DNA from: Actinoplanes sp. DH11
Lineage (GTDB): Bacteria; Actinomycetota; Actinomycetes; Mycobacteriales; Micromonosporaceae
Assembly: GCF_020873875.1 (NCBI RefSeq)
Contig: NZ_JAHWGU010000029.1
Coordinates: forward strand, 47,335 to 111,334
Direction of reading: 5' to 3'
Length of the DNA: 64,000 nt
The notes below the pieces were generated by a model. That model ran no database searches, was not told where the DNA came from, and saw only the letters and a program-made list of their open reading frames with translations. Positions 52,463 to 61,153 of this stretch are shown here, piece by piece. Within the stretch, counting starts at the first letter, position 1; each line of letters starts with the position of its first letter. The position numbers and the translations under genes are program-made.

Positions 52463-54229
52463 ATGTCGTTCGACTACGACGTCCTCGTGATCGGTTCCGG
52501 GTTCGGCGGCAGCGTCACAGCGCTGCGGCTGACCGAGAAGGGTTACCGGGTCGGCGTCCTGGAAGCGGGCCGCCGATTCGCCGACGACCAGTTCGCCGCC
52601 ACGTCCTGGCGGCTGCGCGACTACGTCTGGGCGCCCGCGCTCGGCTGCTACGGCATCCTGCGGATGTCCGTGCTGCGTGACGTCATGGTGCTCTCCGGCG
52701 CGGGCGTCGGCGGCGGCTCCCTCGGCTACGCCAACACCCTCTACCAGCCACCGGACGCGTTCTACCGGGACCCGCGCTGGGCGTCCATCACCGACTGGAA
52801 GGCCGAACTCGCGTCCTGTTTCGATCAGGCCCAGCGGATGCTCGGCGTGACGATCAACCCCGTCGAGGGGTACGTGGACCGCGCACTCCAGCAGGTCGCC
52901 GCCGACCTCGGGGTGCCGCAGTCGTTCACCCGTACCCCCGTCGGGGTGGTGTTCTCCGCCCGCCCCGGCGCCGAGGTCCCGGACCCTTTCTTCGGCGGGG
53001 CCGGACCCGACCGGCGCGGCTGCACCTTCTGCGGCTCCTGCATGACCGGCTGCCGCGGCAACGCCAAGAACACCCTGGTCAAGAACTACCTGTACCTGGC
53101 CGAACAGGCAGGCGCCACCGTGCACCCGCTGACCACGGTCCGCACCGTGCGCCCGCACCCGGACGGCGGCTACCTGGTCACCACCCGCCGCACCGGCGGC
53201 CTGCGCCGCCGCGACTTCACCGCCCGCGAGGTCGTCTTCGCCGCCGGCGCCCTGGGCACACAACGGCTGCTGCACCGGCTGCGCGACCACGGCCACCTGC
53301 CCGGCATCTCCTCCCGGCTCGGCGAACTCAGCCGCACCAACTCGGAGACGATGCTCGGCGCCCGCACCCGCCGCCGCGACCTCGACCTCAGCCACGGCGT
53401 CGCCGTCACCTCATCGATCCACCCCGACGCCACCACCCACATCGAACCGGTGCGGTACGGCCCCGGCAGCAACCTGATGAGCCTGCTCGCCACCGCCCTG
53501 GCCCCCGGCCGCCACCGCTGGCTCGCCACCCTGCGCACGGTGCTCAGCTCCGGACGCGACCTACGCCTCTACCTCTCACCGAAGAACTGGTCCCAGCAGA
53601 CCATCGTCCTCGTCGCCATGCAGCCGCTGGACAACTCGATCACCCTGTACCGCCGGCACCTCTTCGGCCAGCCCTCGACCGGCCAGCCCTCGACCGGCCA
53701 GCCCTCGACCGGCCGGCGGTCGGTCGGCCGGCAGTCGGTCGGCCGGCAGTCGGTCGGCCGGCACTTGTTCGGCCTTCACTTCTTCGGCCGGCTGGGCCGC
53801 CTCACCAGCCGTCCCGGCATCGGCGAACCCAACCCGCGCTGGAACCCGGTCGCCCACGACGTCGCCCGCCGCACCGCCGAGAAGCTCGACGGCGTACCGA
53901 TGACCACCTACCCCGAGATCTCCGGCCGCCCGGTCACCGGCCACTTCGTCGGCGGCTGCGTCATCGGCGCGGTCGTCGACCCCTACCAGCGCCTCTACGG
54001 CCACCCTGGCCTGCACGTGATCGACGGGTCGGTGATCCCCGCCAACCTCGGCGTCAACCCGTCCCTGACCATCACCGCCCTGGCCGAACGAGCCACCGCC
54101 CGCTGGCCGAACGCGGGTGACCTCGACCCCCGCCCGCCCCTGGGCGATCCCTATCAGCCACTCCCCCCGATCCCGCCGCGCCGCCCCGCCGTCCCGCCGG
54201 GCGCGCCTGGCGAACTCCGGCTCACCTGA
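52463..54229 (+). CDS. GMC-type FAD oxidoreductase (cholesterol-oxidase-like)
   Basis: A 588-residue flavoprotein. The FAD dinucleotide fold is FDYDVLVIGSGFGGSVTALRLTEKG, followed by SGAGVGGGSLGYANTLY, a four-cysteine loop (CTFCGSCMTGC) with KNTLVKNYLYLAEQ typical of this branch, EVVFAAGALGTQRLL, and the C-terminal HFVGGCVIG and VIDGSVIPANLGVNPSLTITALAER. It would oxidise a sterol or other alcohol. Between residues about 400 and 438 an in-frame Ser/Gly/Arg-rich repeat replaces normal sequence. ATG 52463 was chosen; a GTG/TTG upstream adds 12 unlikely residues. Confidence 0.9.
   Translation: MSFDYDVLVIGSGFGGSVTALRLTEKGYRVGVLEAGRRFADDQFAATSWRLRDYVWAPALGCYGILRMSVLRDVMVLSGAGVGGGSLGYANTLYQPPDAFYRDPRWASITDWKAELASCFDQAQRMLGVTINPVEGYVDRALQQVAADLGVPQSFTRTPVGVVFSARPGAEVPDPFFGGAGPDRRGCTFCGSCMTGCRGNAKNTLVKNYLYLAEQAGATVHPLTTVRTVRPHPDGGYLVTTRRTGGLRRRDFTAREVVFAAGALGTQRLLHRLRDHGHLPGISSRLGELSRTNSETMLGARTRRRDLDLSHGVAVTSSIHPDATTHIEPVRYGPGSNLMSLLATALAPGRHRWLATLRTVLSSGRDLRLYLSPKNWSQQTIVLVAMQPLDNSITLYRRHLFGQPSTGQPSTGQPSTGRRSVGRQSVGRQSVGRHLFGLHFFGRLGRLTSRPGIGEPNPRWNPVAHDVARRTAEKLDGVPMTTYPEISGRPVTGHFVGGCVIGAVVDPYQRLYGHPGLHVIDGSVIPANLGVNPSLTITALAERATARWPNAGDLDPRPPLGDPYQPLPPIPPRRPAVPPGAPGELRLT
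53666..53776. repeat. In-frame 15-bp tandem repeats inside the GMC gene
   Basis: Three units near GGCCAGCCCTCGACC are followed by three near CGGCAGTCGGTCGGC. The 15-base period keeps the frame and encodes GQPST and GRQSV units. They expand a surface loop of the oxidoreductase. Confidence 0.85.
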
Positions 54230-54324
54230 CCGGCCCTGCCCTGCCGCGACCTGCCCCGCCCTGGCCGCCGCGGCCGGTCGAAACCAGATGCTTGACAGGC
54301 CCGGCGCCTGCCAAGCTGCTCGGC

Positions 54325-54567
54325 ATGGACGTCCGCCTGGAACCCTGGTCGGAGCCCGCGCTCGAACTCCTGCGCCGGATCAACACGCCGCAGATGCGCC
54401 GACACGTCGGCGGCCCCGAGCCCGAGGGTCACCTGCTCGCCCGGCACCGCCGGTACCTCGCCATGCCGGCAACCGGCCACGGCCGCATGTTCGCCGTACT
54501 GCTCGGCGACGAAATGGTCGGCAGCATCGCCTACGAGATCAGCCCCGTGTGGCGTGGCAATCGGTCG
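54325..54567 (+). pseudogene. Truncated GNAT acetyltransferase
   Basis: ATG 54325 opens a GNAT-like N-terminus (MDVRLEPWSEPALELLRRIN, RHVGGPEPEGHLLARHRRYL, GRMFAVLLGDEMVGSIAYE) that stops resembling the family at about 54567. The acetyl-CoA-binding loop and the rest are absent. The frame stays open to 55743 only because it runs antisense to the dehydrogenase gene. A deletion probably joined the two. Confidence 0.65.
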
Positions 54568-54633
54568 GTCCGCGCTCGCCGCAGCAGACCGGCCGGTCCC
54601 GTTCCACGCCCATGGCGGACTGATCGGTCCGGG

Positions 54634-55692
54634 TCACGAGCCCGCTCGGTCCAGAACCGCCCGGGTGAACGCCGCGGTGTCCGCCGTGCCGCCCAGGTCG
54701 GCGGTGGCGACGCCGCCGGCGAGCGCGCCGAAGGCGGCGTCCAGCAGTTCCGCGCCCGCCTCCGGATGCCCGAGGTGATCGAGCAGCATCGCAGCCGACC
54801 ACATCGCGCCCAGCGGGTTCGCGACACCCTGACCCGCGATGTCCGGCGCCGAGCCGTGCACCGGCTCGAACATCGACGGGAACTCCCGCTCCGGGTTGAG
54901 GTTGGCCGACGGCGCGACCCCGATGCTGCCGGCCACCGCGGCGGCGAGGTCGCTGAGGATGTCGCCGAACAGGTTGGACCCGACGATGACGTCGAACCGC
55001 TGCGGCGCCAGCACCAGTTTCGCGGCCAGCGCGTCGATGTGCTCCCGGTCGGATCGCACGTCCGGGTGCCGCGCGGCCACCTCGGCCACCAGCTCGTCCC
55101 AGAACGGCATGGTGTGCACGATCCCGTTGCTCTTGGTCGCCGACGTCACGTGCTGGCGCCGGCGCCCGGCCAGCGCGTACGCGTACTCCGCGACCCGCGT
55201 CACCCCGCGCCGCGTGAAGACCGCCTCCTGCACCGCGATCTCGTCCGCGGTGCCCCGGCCCAGCCGGCCACCGATCTCGGAGTACTCCCCCTCGACGTTC
55301 TCCCGGACCACGACCAGGTCGACCGTCCCAGGCCCGGCGTTGCGCAGCGGGCTGGGCGCTCCGTCGAGGACCTTCACCGGACGCAGGTTGATGTACTGCT
55401 GGAACGTACGCCTGATCGGGATCAGCAATCCCCACAGCGAGAGATGATCGGGCACCCCGGGCCACCCCACCGCGCCGAGCAGCACCGCGTCGTGGTGCCG
55501 GATCTGCCCCAGGCCGTCCGCGGGCATCATGGCGCCCTCGGCCAGATATCGCCGGCAGGACCAGTCGAACTGGTCGTAGCCGAACGTGATCCCGTGCCGC
55601 CGGCCGATCGCGTCCAGCAGCGCCTGGGCCGGTGGGAGGACTTCGGTGCCGATGCCGTCACCGGGGATGAGCGCGATGCGGTAACTGGTCAT
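54634..55692 (-). CDS. Isopropylmalate/tartrate dehydrogenase family
   Basis: A 352-residue metal- and NAD-dependent beta-decarboxylating dehydrogenase. Landmarks: ALIPGDGIGTEVLPPA, LLIPIRRTFQQYINLRPVKVL, VRENVEGEYSEIGGR, the catalytic lysine in SATKSNGI, VGSNLFGDILSDLAAAV and FEPVHGSAPDIAGQG. The SLWGLLIPIRRTFQQY segment is characteristic of tartrate/D-malate dehydrogenases (TtuC/DmlA) rather than leucine-pathway LeuB. ATG 55692 follows GAGGA. It is a single gene, convergent with the GNAT remnant. Confidence 0.9.
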   Translation of the reverse strand: MTSYRIALIPGDGIGTEVLPPAQALLDAIGRRHGITFGYDQFDWSCRRYLAEGAMMPADGLGQIRHHDAVLLGAVGWPGVPDHLSLWGLLIPIRRTFQQYINLRPVKVLDGAPSPLRNAGPGTVDLVVVRENVEGEYSEIGGRLGRGTADEIAVQEAVFTRRGVTRVAEYAYALAGRRRQHVTSATKSNGIVHTMPFWDELVAEVAARHPDVRSDREHIDALAAKLVLAPQRFDVIVGSNLFGDILSDLAAAVAGSIGVAPSANLNPEREFPSMFEPVHGSAPDIAGQGVANPLGAMWSAAMLLDHLGHPEAGAELLDAAFGALAGGVATADLGGTADTAAFTRAVLDRAGS

Positions 55693-55959
55693 GTCCTCAG
55701 TCTCCGCCAGTTCACTTTGGACGGCACGGCTTCTCCTCGTTGATCGCGTCAGACGGTAGCCGACGATCGCCTGTTCCCAAGCTATGCGGCTGCCTTGCTC
55801 GACACATCGGACCGTGGGCCGAGAGAAGAATTCGGACCACGGTCCGATGCGCCGGACCACTCGCTCCTGGGACTGTCTTCGCCATGAGTTCGACGCGGTC
55901 GCCGGTCGCCACACGGTCGCCGGCGGCGCATGTCATCCACGAGGGAACGAGGCGAAGCA

Positions 55960-56190
55960 GTGGGCAGAGCAGGGATCGTCCTGGCATGGATCCTCGGCGC
56001 CTACCTGATCGTCCGGGCGGTGGCCGAGCCGTTCGTCATCGACACGACCGACCCGGCGACCTACGCGCACGACTGGGGTGGGCCGGGCCTGGCCGGTGTC
56101 CTCGCCGTGCACATGGGTCCCGGCCTGGTGGCCGCCGTCCTGATGCTCGTCGTGGTGCGGCGGCGCCGATCAGCACGGCGACAGGGGTGA
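55960..56190 (+). CDS. Small two-helix membrane protein
   Basis: A 76-residue protein with two membrane helices (GIVLAWILGAYLIVRAVAEPFVI and GPGLVAAVLMLVVVRRRR) separated by a loop with DTTDPATYAHDWGGPG. Similar tiny proteins recur in actinomycetes with unknown role. GTG 55960 follows GAGGGAACGAGG. Confidence 0.6.
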   Translation: MGRAGIVLAWILGAYLIVRAVAEPFVIDTTDPATYAHDWGGPGLAGVLAVHMGPGLVAAVLMLVVVRRRRSARRQG

Positions 56191-56230
56191 CGGCATCGCG
56201 CAGCACCACTGTCCGGGCGCCCGCGCACCG

Positions 56231-57025
56231 TCAATACCGGCCGTCGGACAACGCAGGCCGGAGGCGGCGTTCGGTGATCTCCGTGATCACCCACGCGGCT
56301 ACCAGCAGCAAGCCCAGCAAGGTCATCGGCCGCGCCAGTGTGGCCGCGAAGAATTCCCACGGAAGGAGAAACAGTCCGGTGCCGAAGAACTCGACGACAT
56401 CACTGATCAGCGCGACAGCGACGAACACGCTGTTGGCGCTCAGCAGCAGAAATCCCGCAGTCCCCAGCGGGGCGAGTCCACCGCGCGCGAGCCGTGACAG
56501 ACCTTCGCCAAGGGCTGCTCCCACCAGTGCGGCCAGCGCCGAAAGGACCAACGCGAGCGCCGGCACGGCGCGTTCGACAGCGACGGTAGGCTGGCGCGCC
56601 CGGTTGCCTGACTGGACGACCAGGCGCCAGTCCCCCTGGGCGGCCGTGAATTCCGACCCGGTCACACCGGCCCACTCCGTGGTCTCGATCGTGCCGGTGC
56701 GCCAGCCGGCCGCCTCGAGCCGGCCGGCCAGCGGTGCCAGGTCCGTGACCCCTCCCGGAAGGGTCGCTTCGACGAAGCCGGGGGTGTATTCATCGGTGCC
56801 CAGGACCAGCAGCACTGGTTGGCTCGCGTCGCCGGTGAAGCGTTCGACACCCAGCGGCGCCGCGCCGGCCGTCATCACCGCGGTGAGGGAGCGCATTTCG
56901 GCGTCTGTCGGCAGGTCACCGGCGCGCTGCCAGCCCACCCACGCACCGAGCATGGCAGCCAGCAACGCCGTGACGGCCATGATCCACGTAGTGCGGACGG
57001 CATGTCGTGTCATATCGCCGGTCAT
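56231..57025 (-). CDS. Membrane protein with extracytoplasmic domain, unknown
   Basis: A protein of about 264 residues: one N-terminal helix (TWIMAVTALLAAMLGAWVGW), a soluble region of about 120 residues (TGTIETTEWAGVTG, GDWRLVVQSG), then three or four C-terminal helices. I recognise no family. Start is ATG 57025 or 57013. It lies between the small membrane protein and the molybdenum-hydroxylase remnant, transcribed in the direction of the latter. Confidence 0.65.
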   Translation of the reverse strand: MTGDMTRHAVRTTWIMAVTALLAAMLGAWVGWQRAGDLPTDAEMRSLTAVMTAGAAPLGVERFTGDASQPVLLVLGTDEYTPGFVEATLPGGVTDLAPLAGRLEAAGWRTGTIETTEWAGVTGSEFTAAQGDWRLVVQSGNRARQPTVAVERAVPALALVLSALAALVGAALGEGLSRLARGGLAPLGTAGFLLLSANSVFVAVALISDVVEFFGTGLFLLPWEFFAATLARPMTLLGLLLVAAWVITEITERRLRPALSDGRY

Positions 57026-57047
57026 CCTAGACCGGGCCGGTGAACGG

Positions 57048-57311
57048 TCAGCGGGGATCAGCCGAACACCGGCGGTCCTGAAGACGGCGCACCTGTGCGC
57101 CCTCGGCCTGCACACCAAGCATCAGGCACGAGCGGATCTCCACCTCGTCGACCAGCACCGTGCACGCGCCGCACGTCCCGTCCGTGCAGCCGTGCTCGAT
57201 GCCGGTCACCCCGCAGTCGTCGCGCAGCACGTCGACGAGGGCCCGGTCCGGTTCGACGTCCACGTGCCTGCGGATCCCGTCGACGGTCACCGCAACGCGT
57301 ATCCGGCTCAC
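57048..57311 (-). pseudogene. Truncated 2Fe-2S subunit of a molybdenum hydroxylase (CoxS-like)
   Basis: The first 70 residues are a normal plant-type ferredoxin domain (VTVDGIRRHVDVEPDRALVD, cluster ligands in HGCTDGTCGAC and SCLML). CoxS/XdhC-type subunits are about 150-170 residues, with a second helical 2Fe-2S domain (GYCTPG); here that is missing, and the frame ends in unrelated RRLQDRRCSADPR. Its start overlaps the end of the FAD subunit gene (ATGA). The large molybdopterin subunit that normally follows is absent. Confidence 0.8.
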
Positions 57312-58156
57312 ACACTCTCCCGGGCCTGGCTCAGCGCGCGCCGCGCCAGCACTCGCACCGCGCGCATCCGGGCCGGCCGGCTCCCGTTCGTCTCGGCCAT
57401 GAACCGGGCGTCCAGCTCGGCTGCCGCCTCCGCGGCAGCGGTGATGGCGGCGTCGCAGAACGTGTTACCGATCAGCAGCCGCTCCGCCTCACGGGCGCGC
57501 GTGGGGCACGGGCCGGCGTTGACAAGTCCCACCGCCGCCGAACTGATCAGTCCGTCGGTCACGGTGACGGCGGCCATCACGGCGGCCTGGGGGTAGATCG
57601 TGGTGCGCCGGTCCTCGGCGTAACCCACGCCGGTCCGGGCCGGCAGGACCGGCAGCCACGCCTCGGTCAGCAGCTCGTCCGGGCGCCGCACCGTGGTGTG
57701 CGGGCCGGTGAAGAACTGCTCCGCCGGCACGGTCCGGGTGCCGCGCGGGCTGGTCAGAACCATCTGTGCGCCGAGCGTGACGGCCACGACCGGCCACTCG
57801 GCGGCCGGGTGGGCGTAGGCGAAACTGCCGAGCATCGTCCCGCGAGCCCTGATCGGAGGATGTCCGATATGACACACGACGATCCGCAGCAAACGGCCGA
57901 GCGGACCACCGACCACGTCGGACTCGAAGGTCTGGTGCCGGACCAGCGGGCCTACCCGCAGGTGCCCGTCCACCTCGGCGAGCGTGTCCAGTCCGCGCAC
58001 CCGGTTGATGTCGACGACGCGCTGCGGGAGCCCGTCCTTCGTCTTCAGATCCAGGATCAGGCTCTGTCCGCCGGCGAGCACCGCTGTCTCACCGTCGGCG
58101 AGTGCCACCAATACGTCGTCGAGCTCGGTTGCGGCAAGGTACTGGAAGACCGGCAT
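57308..58156 (-). CDS. FAD subunit of a CO/xanthine dehydrogenase-type hydroxylase (CoxM-like)
   Basis: A 282-residue FAD-binding subunit of the molybdopterin-hydroxylase family. It has AGGQSLILDLK (the AGGQSL flavin motif), RIVVCHIGHPPIRARGTMLGSFAYAHPAAEWP in place of the usual GHxxIRNRGTxGGSxAHADP, and the C-terminal CO-dehydrogenase-flavoprotein domain. It passes electrons from the iron-sulphur subunit to FAD. Because the iron-sulphur gene is truncated and the catalytic subunit is gone, it is probably an orphan. Confidence 0.88.
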   Translation of the reverse strand: MPVFQYLAATELDDVLVALADGETAVLAGGQSLILDLKTKDGLPQRVVDINRVRGLDTLAEVDGHLRVGPLVRHQTFESDVVGGPLGRLLRIVVCHIGHPPIRARGTMLGSFAYAHPAAEWPVVAVTLGAQMVLTSPRGTRTVPAEQFFTGPHTTVRRPDELLTEAWLPVLPARTGVGYAEDRRTTIYPQAAVMAAVTVTDGLISSAAVGLVNAGPCPTRAREAERLLIGNTFCDAAITAAAEAAAELDARFMAETNGSRPARMRAVRVLARRALSQARESV

Positions 58157-58309
58157 CGCCCCTCCCCAAGGTCAGTGTCAGCCGCAACGCGCGCGCCGGA
58201 TACCCATCATCCGGCGTTCAATGTGGAACGGAAGGAATTCCACCCGATCGGGCGACCCGTTTGGTGGCTGCCACGCCGATGCATCGATGACCGAATATCC
58301 GCGCTGCGA

Positions 58310-58624
58310 TCAGCGGGCCACGAAACTGAGGATGTCGTCGATGAGCTTGCCGGTCGGTTCCCCCGGCAGGGAGTAGAAGACGTTGCGTCCCCGCCGCCGG
58401 CGCTGGATCAGGCCGGCGTCGGCGAGGTTGCGCAGGTGATGCGAGATCGCGGTGGGGTGGGCCGGGATCCGCTCGCACAGTTCGGCCGGGGTCGCCTCGC
58501 CGCCGCGCAGCACCACCAGGATGTGCAGCCGGTGCTGGTACGCCATGCCACGCAGCACCTCGACCGCGCGTTCGAGATCGTCCGGACCGATCACCGACGG
58601 CCCGCTCACCGGCTCGCCGCTCAT
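58310..58624 (-). CDS. ArsR family helix-turn-helix regulator
   Basis: A 104-residue winged-helix protein: LRGMAYQHRLHILVVLRGGEATPAELCERI, then HPTAISHHLRNLADAGLIQRRRRGRNVFYSL. No obvious alpha3/alpha5 zinc-ligand cluster stands out beyond single Cys and His residues. Its ATG overlaps the stop of the last zinc permease gene (ATGA), so it is the final gene of the importer operon and may tune zinc uptake. Confidence 0.9.
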   Translation of the reverse strand: MSGEPVSGPSVIGPDDLERAVEVLRGMAYQHRLHILVVLRGGEATPAELCERIPAHPTAISHHLRNLADAGLIQRRRRGRNVFYSLPGEPTGKLIDDILSFVAR

Positions 58625-59529
58625 CCGGCCACCACGGACGGCGCCCCGGGAACGGCGGCACCGGGCGGCGGGCCGGATCCGGGCGCACCGACGCCGGGCG
58701 GCGGGCCCGTGCCGGACGCCGGCGACGACGGCCGCGGCGCCAGCTTCCGCAGCACCCACGACAGGGCCAGCACAGCGGTCGCGGCCAGCGAGATCGCGGC
58801 TCCGGCGGCGACGTTCCAGTGGCTCGAGGCGGACAGGCCGGCCAGACCGCTGGCGATGCCGAACGTGACGGCCAGGGCGGTGACGACCGGGAGGCGGTCG
58901 GACCACAGGCGGGCGGCGGCAGCCGGGGCGACGATCAGGGAGAGGGCGAGGATGGTGCCGACGGCGGGTACGACGGTGATCACGGCCAACTGGATGGTCA
59001 GCAGCAGCACCAGGTCCCAGACGCCGGTGGCAAGACCGGCAGCCTGGGCGCCGGTGCGGTCGAAGCCGGCGAACAGCAGCGGCCGGGCGCAGAGCAGCAG
59101 CACCGCGGCGACGACCACCAGCACGATGCCGGTGATCAGCAGATCGGTGGCGCTGACCGTGAGGATCGACCCGACCAGGAAGGACGACAGGTCCCGGCTG
59201 AACCCGCCCTGGGTGGCGACGAGCGCGGCACCGAGGGCGAACCCGGCGGAGAGCAGCACACCGGTGGCGGCCGCGGCGTCCTGGCCCCGGCGGCGGCTCA
59301 GCGCGGCCACCCCGAGGGCGACGACAACGCCGGCGACCACGCCGCCGACCAGGATGTTCACCCCGATGATCGAGGCGGCCACCACGCCGGGGAAGCTGGC
59401 GTGGGTCAGGGCCATGGTGAAGAACGACAGGCGGCGCAGCACCACGTGCACGCCGATCAGGCCGGTCAGCGCGCCGACCAGGATCACCTCGGCGACGGCG
59501 CGGTGCAGCACGTCATCCCACCAGTTCAT
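58621..59529 (-). CDS. Zinc-type ABC importer permease 1 (ZnuB-like)
   Basis: A 302-residue membrane protein of the metal ABC-3 permease family with about eight helices, including VVLRRLSFFTMALTHASFPGVVAA and GTILALSLIVAPAAAARL. The C-terminal 35 residues are a Pro/Gly/Ala tail. Having two permease genes suggests a heterodimeric channel. Its start is 17 bases inside the upstream permease gene. Confidence 0.92.
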   Translation of the reverse strand: MNWWDDVLHRAVAEVILVGALTGLIGVHVVLRRLSFFTMALTHASFPGVVAASIIGVNILVGGVVAGVVVALGVAALSRRRGQDAAAATGVLLSAGFALGAALVATQGGFSRDLSSFLVGSILTVSATDLLITGIVLVVVAAVLLLCARPLLFAGFDRTGAQAAGLATGVWDLVLLLTIQLAVITVVPAVGTILALSLIVAPAAAARLWSDRLPVVTALAVTFGIASGLAGLSASSHWNVAAGAAISLAATAVLALSWVLRKLAPRPSSPASGTGPPPGVGAPGSGPPPGAAVPGAPSVVAG

Positions 59530-60400
59530 GCGGGGACACCCTGCCTTCCCGGATCGGTGTGCGAGCCGCCCCGGCGGTGCGCAGCAGACGCACCGGCAGG
59601 AGCAGCAGGTAGCCGAGGACCATGAGCAGGACGACGGCGGAGGCGGAGGTCAGCGAGATCCCGTAGTGCAGCGAGGCGGTCCAGCTGAGCAGCAGCCCGA
59701 AATAGCCGGACACGAAGACCAGCGCCGTGCCCACACCGGCCATCACCGCGAGCCGGTCGGTGACCATGCGGGCGGCCGCCGCCGGCACGATCAGCAGCGC
59801 CACCACCAGGATCGTGCCGACCGCACGCACGGCGGCGACCACGACCAGGGCGAGCAGCACGTTCAGCCACAGGTCGAGCCGACCGACCCGGAACCCGGCG
59901 GCTGCCGCACCGGCCGGGTCGAAGGCACGGAACACCAGCGCCCGCGCCGTGACCAGCAGCCCGGCCAGGATGACGACCGCGAGCACGCCGGTCTCGGTGA
60001 GCTGTTGCGGTGTCACGGTCAGCAGCCGGCCGAAAAGGAAGGAGGTCAGATCCGAGGTGTACGAGGACTGCCGCGACACCAGGACCACCCCGACCGAGAA
60101 CATCGCGGTGAGCAGGACCGCTGTCGCGGCGTCGTCGGTGAGCCGGGCGCCGCGCGTCAGCAGGGTGAGCACCACGGCGGTCAGGACGCCCGCGACCAGC
60201 GCGCCGACGAACACGCCGTCCAGCCCGGCGGCCGCGAAACCGATGACGACGCCGGGGAAGACGGTGTGGGTGAGCGCGTCCGAGACGAACGACAGGCGGC
60301 GCACGAAGACGAAGACGCTGATCGGGCCGCAGATCACGGCGAGCAGGGCCATCTCGGCGAGGGCGCGGCCCATGAACGGTACGGTGAACGGCTCGATCAC
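59513..60400 (-). CDS. Zinc-type ABC importer permease 2 (ZnuB-like)
   Basis: A 295-residue metal ABC-3 permease with the same layout as its neighbour: VFVRRLSFVSDALTHTVFPGVVIGF and GTILVVALLIVPAAAARMV. The GTG at 60400 with GGAG just ahead overlaps the ATPase stop (GTGA); the much longer open frame upstream is a shadow of the ATPase gene. Confidence 0.92.
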   Translation of the reverse strand: MIEPFTVPFMGRALAEMALLAVICGPISVFVFVRRLSFVSDALTHTVFPGVVIGFAAAGLDGVFVGALVAGVLTAVVLTLLTRGARLTDDAATAVLLTAMFSVGVVLVSRQSSYTSDLTSFLFGRLLTVTPQQLTETGVLAVVILAGLLVTARALVFRAFDPAGAAAAGFRVGRLDLWLNVLLALVVVAAVRAVGTILVVALLIVPAAAARMVTDRLAVMAGVGTALVFVSGYFGLLLSWTASLHYGISLTSASAVVLLMVLGYLLLLPVRLLRTAGAARTPIREGRVSPHELVG

Positions 60401-61152
60401 GGCTCCACCAGAACCATCCGGCCGTCGCTGAGGTCGATGGCGCTCCGGCCGTACGTCTGGCGCAGTGATCCGGCCGTCAGCGTCTCGTCCGGCGTGCCCA
60501 CCGCCCATTGCCGGCCGTTGATCAGGCAGACCAGGTCGGCGAGGTCCCGGGCCACGGTGAGGTCGTGGGTGCTGAGCACCAGGGCGGTGCCGGCGGCCGA
60601 CAGGTCCCGCAGGACCGTCACGATGGCCTCCTGGCTGATCGCGTCGACACCGTTGAACGGTTCGTCGAGCAGCAGCAGGGCCGGCTGCGACACGATGGCG
60701 CGGGCCAGCAGGACCCGCTGGCGCTGGCCGCCGGAGAGGGTGCCGAAGCGGTGCCCGGCCCGGTCGGCGAGCCCGACCCGTTCCAGTGCCTCGGTGACCG
60801 CCCGGCGGTCGGCCCCGCGCACCGGGCGCCACCAGCCGAGCCGCTGGTACCGCCCCATCGTGACCACCTGGCGGACGCTGACCGGGAAGTCGGCGTCGAG
60901 GGTGTCGGTCTGCGACACGTACCCGGTCCGCGCCCGCGCCGCGGCGGGGTCGCGGCCGAGGACCTGCGCGGTCCCGCCGAGCACCGGAGCCAGGCCCAGC
61001 ACCGACTTGATCAGGGTGGATTTGCCGGCGCCGTTGGGCCCGACGAGGGCGAGCCGCTGCCCCGCGCCGAGTTCGAGGTCCACGCCGGTGAGGACGGGCG
61101 TGCCCTGATATCCGACGCTGACCCCGGCGTACCGCAGAGCAGCGACTCCCAT
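60397..61152 (-). CDS. Zinc-type ABC importer ATPase (ZnuC-like)
   Basis: A 251-residue ABC ATPase. Walker A is GPNGAGKST, the Q-loop is YVSQ, the signature is LSGGQRQRVLLARA, Walker B is LLLLDEPFNGVD, and the switch histidine is in STHDL. It powers the permease pair and receives substrate from the lipoprotein encoded immediately upstream (gap of one base). Confidence 0.95.
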   Translation of the reverse strand: MGVAALRYAGVSVGYQGTPVLTGVDLELGAGQRLALVGPNGAGKSTLIKSVLGLAPVLGGTAQVLGRDPAAARARTGYVSQTDTLDADFPVSVRQVVTMGRYQRLGWWRPVRGADRRAVTEALERVGLADRAGHRFGTLSGGQRQRVLLARAIVSQPALLLLDEPFNGVDAISQEAIVTVLRDLSAAGTALVLSTHDLTVARDLADLVCLINGRQWAVGTPDETLTAGSLRQTYGRSAIDLSDGRMVLVEP

Positions 61153-61153
61153 C

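Noticed and set aside
59513..60832. A longer version of the second zinc permease, starting at 60832
   Set aside because: The extra part is a shadow of the ATPase gene; membrane-protein sequence begins at GTG 60400, which overlaps the ATPase stop.
57095..61108. A 1337-codon open frame on the plus strand
   Set aside because: It is antisense to the CoxM, ArsR and zinc-importer genes, and its Arg/Ser/Pro-rich translation has no recognisable domain. Such frames are expected in high-GC DNA.
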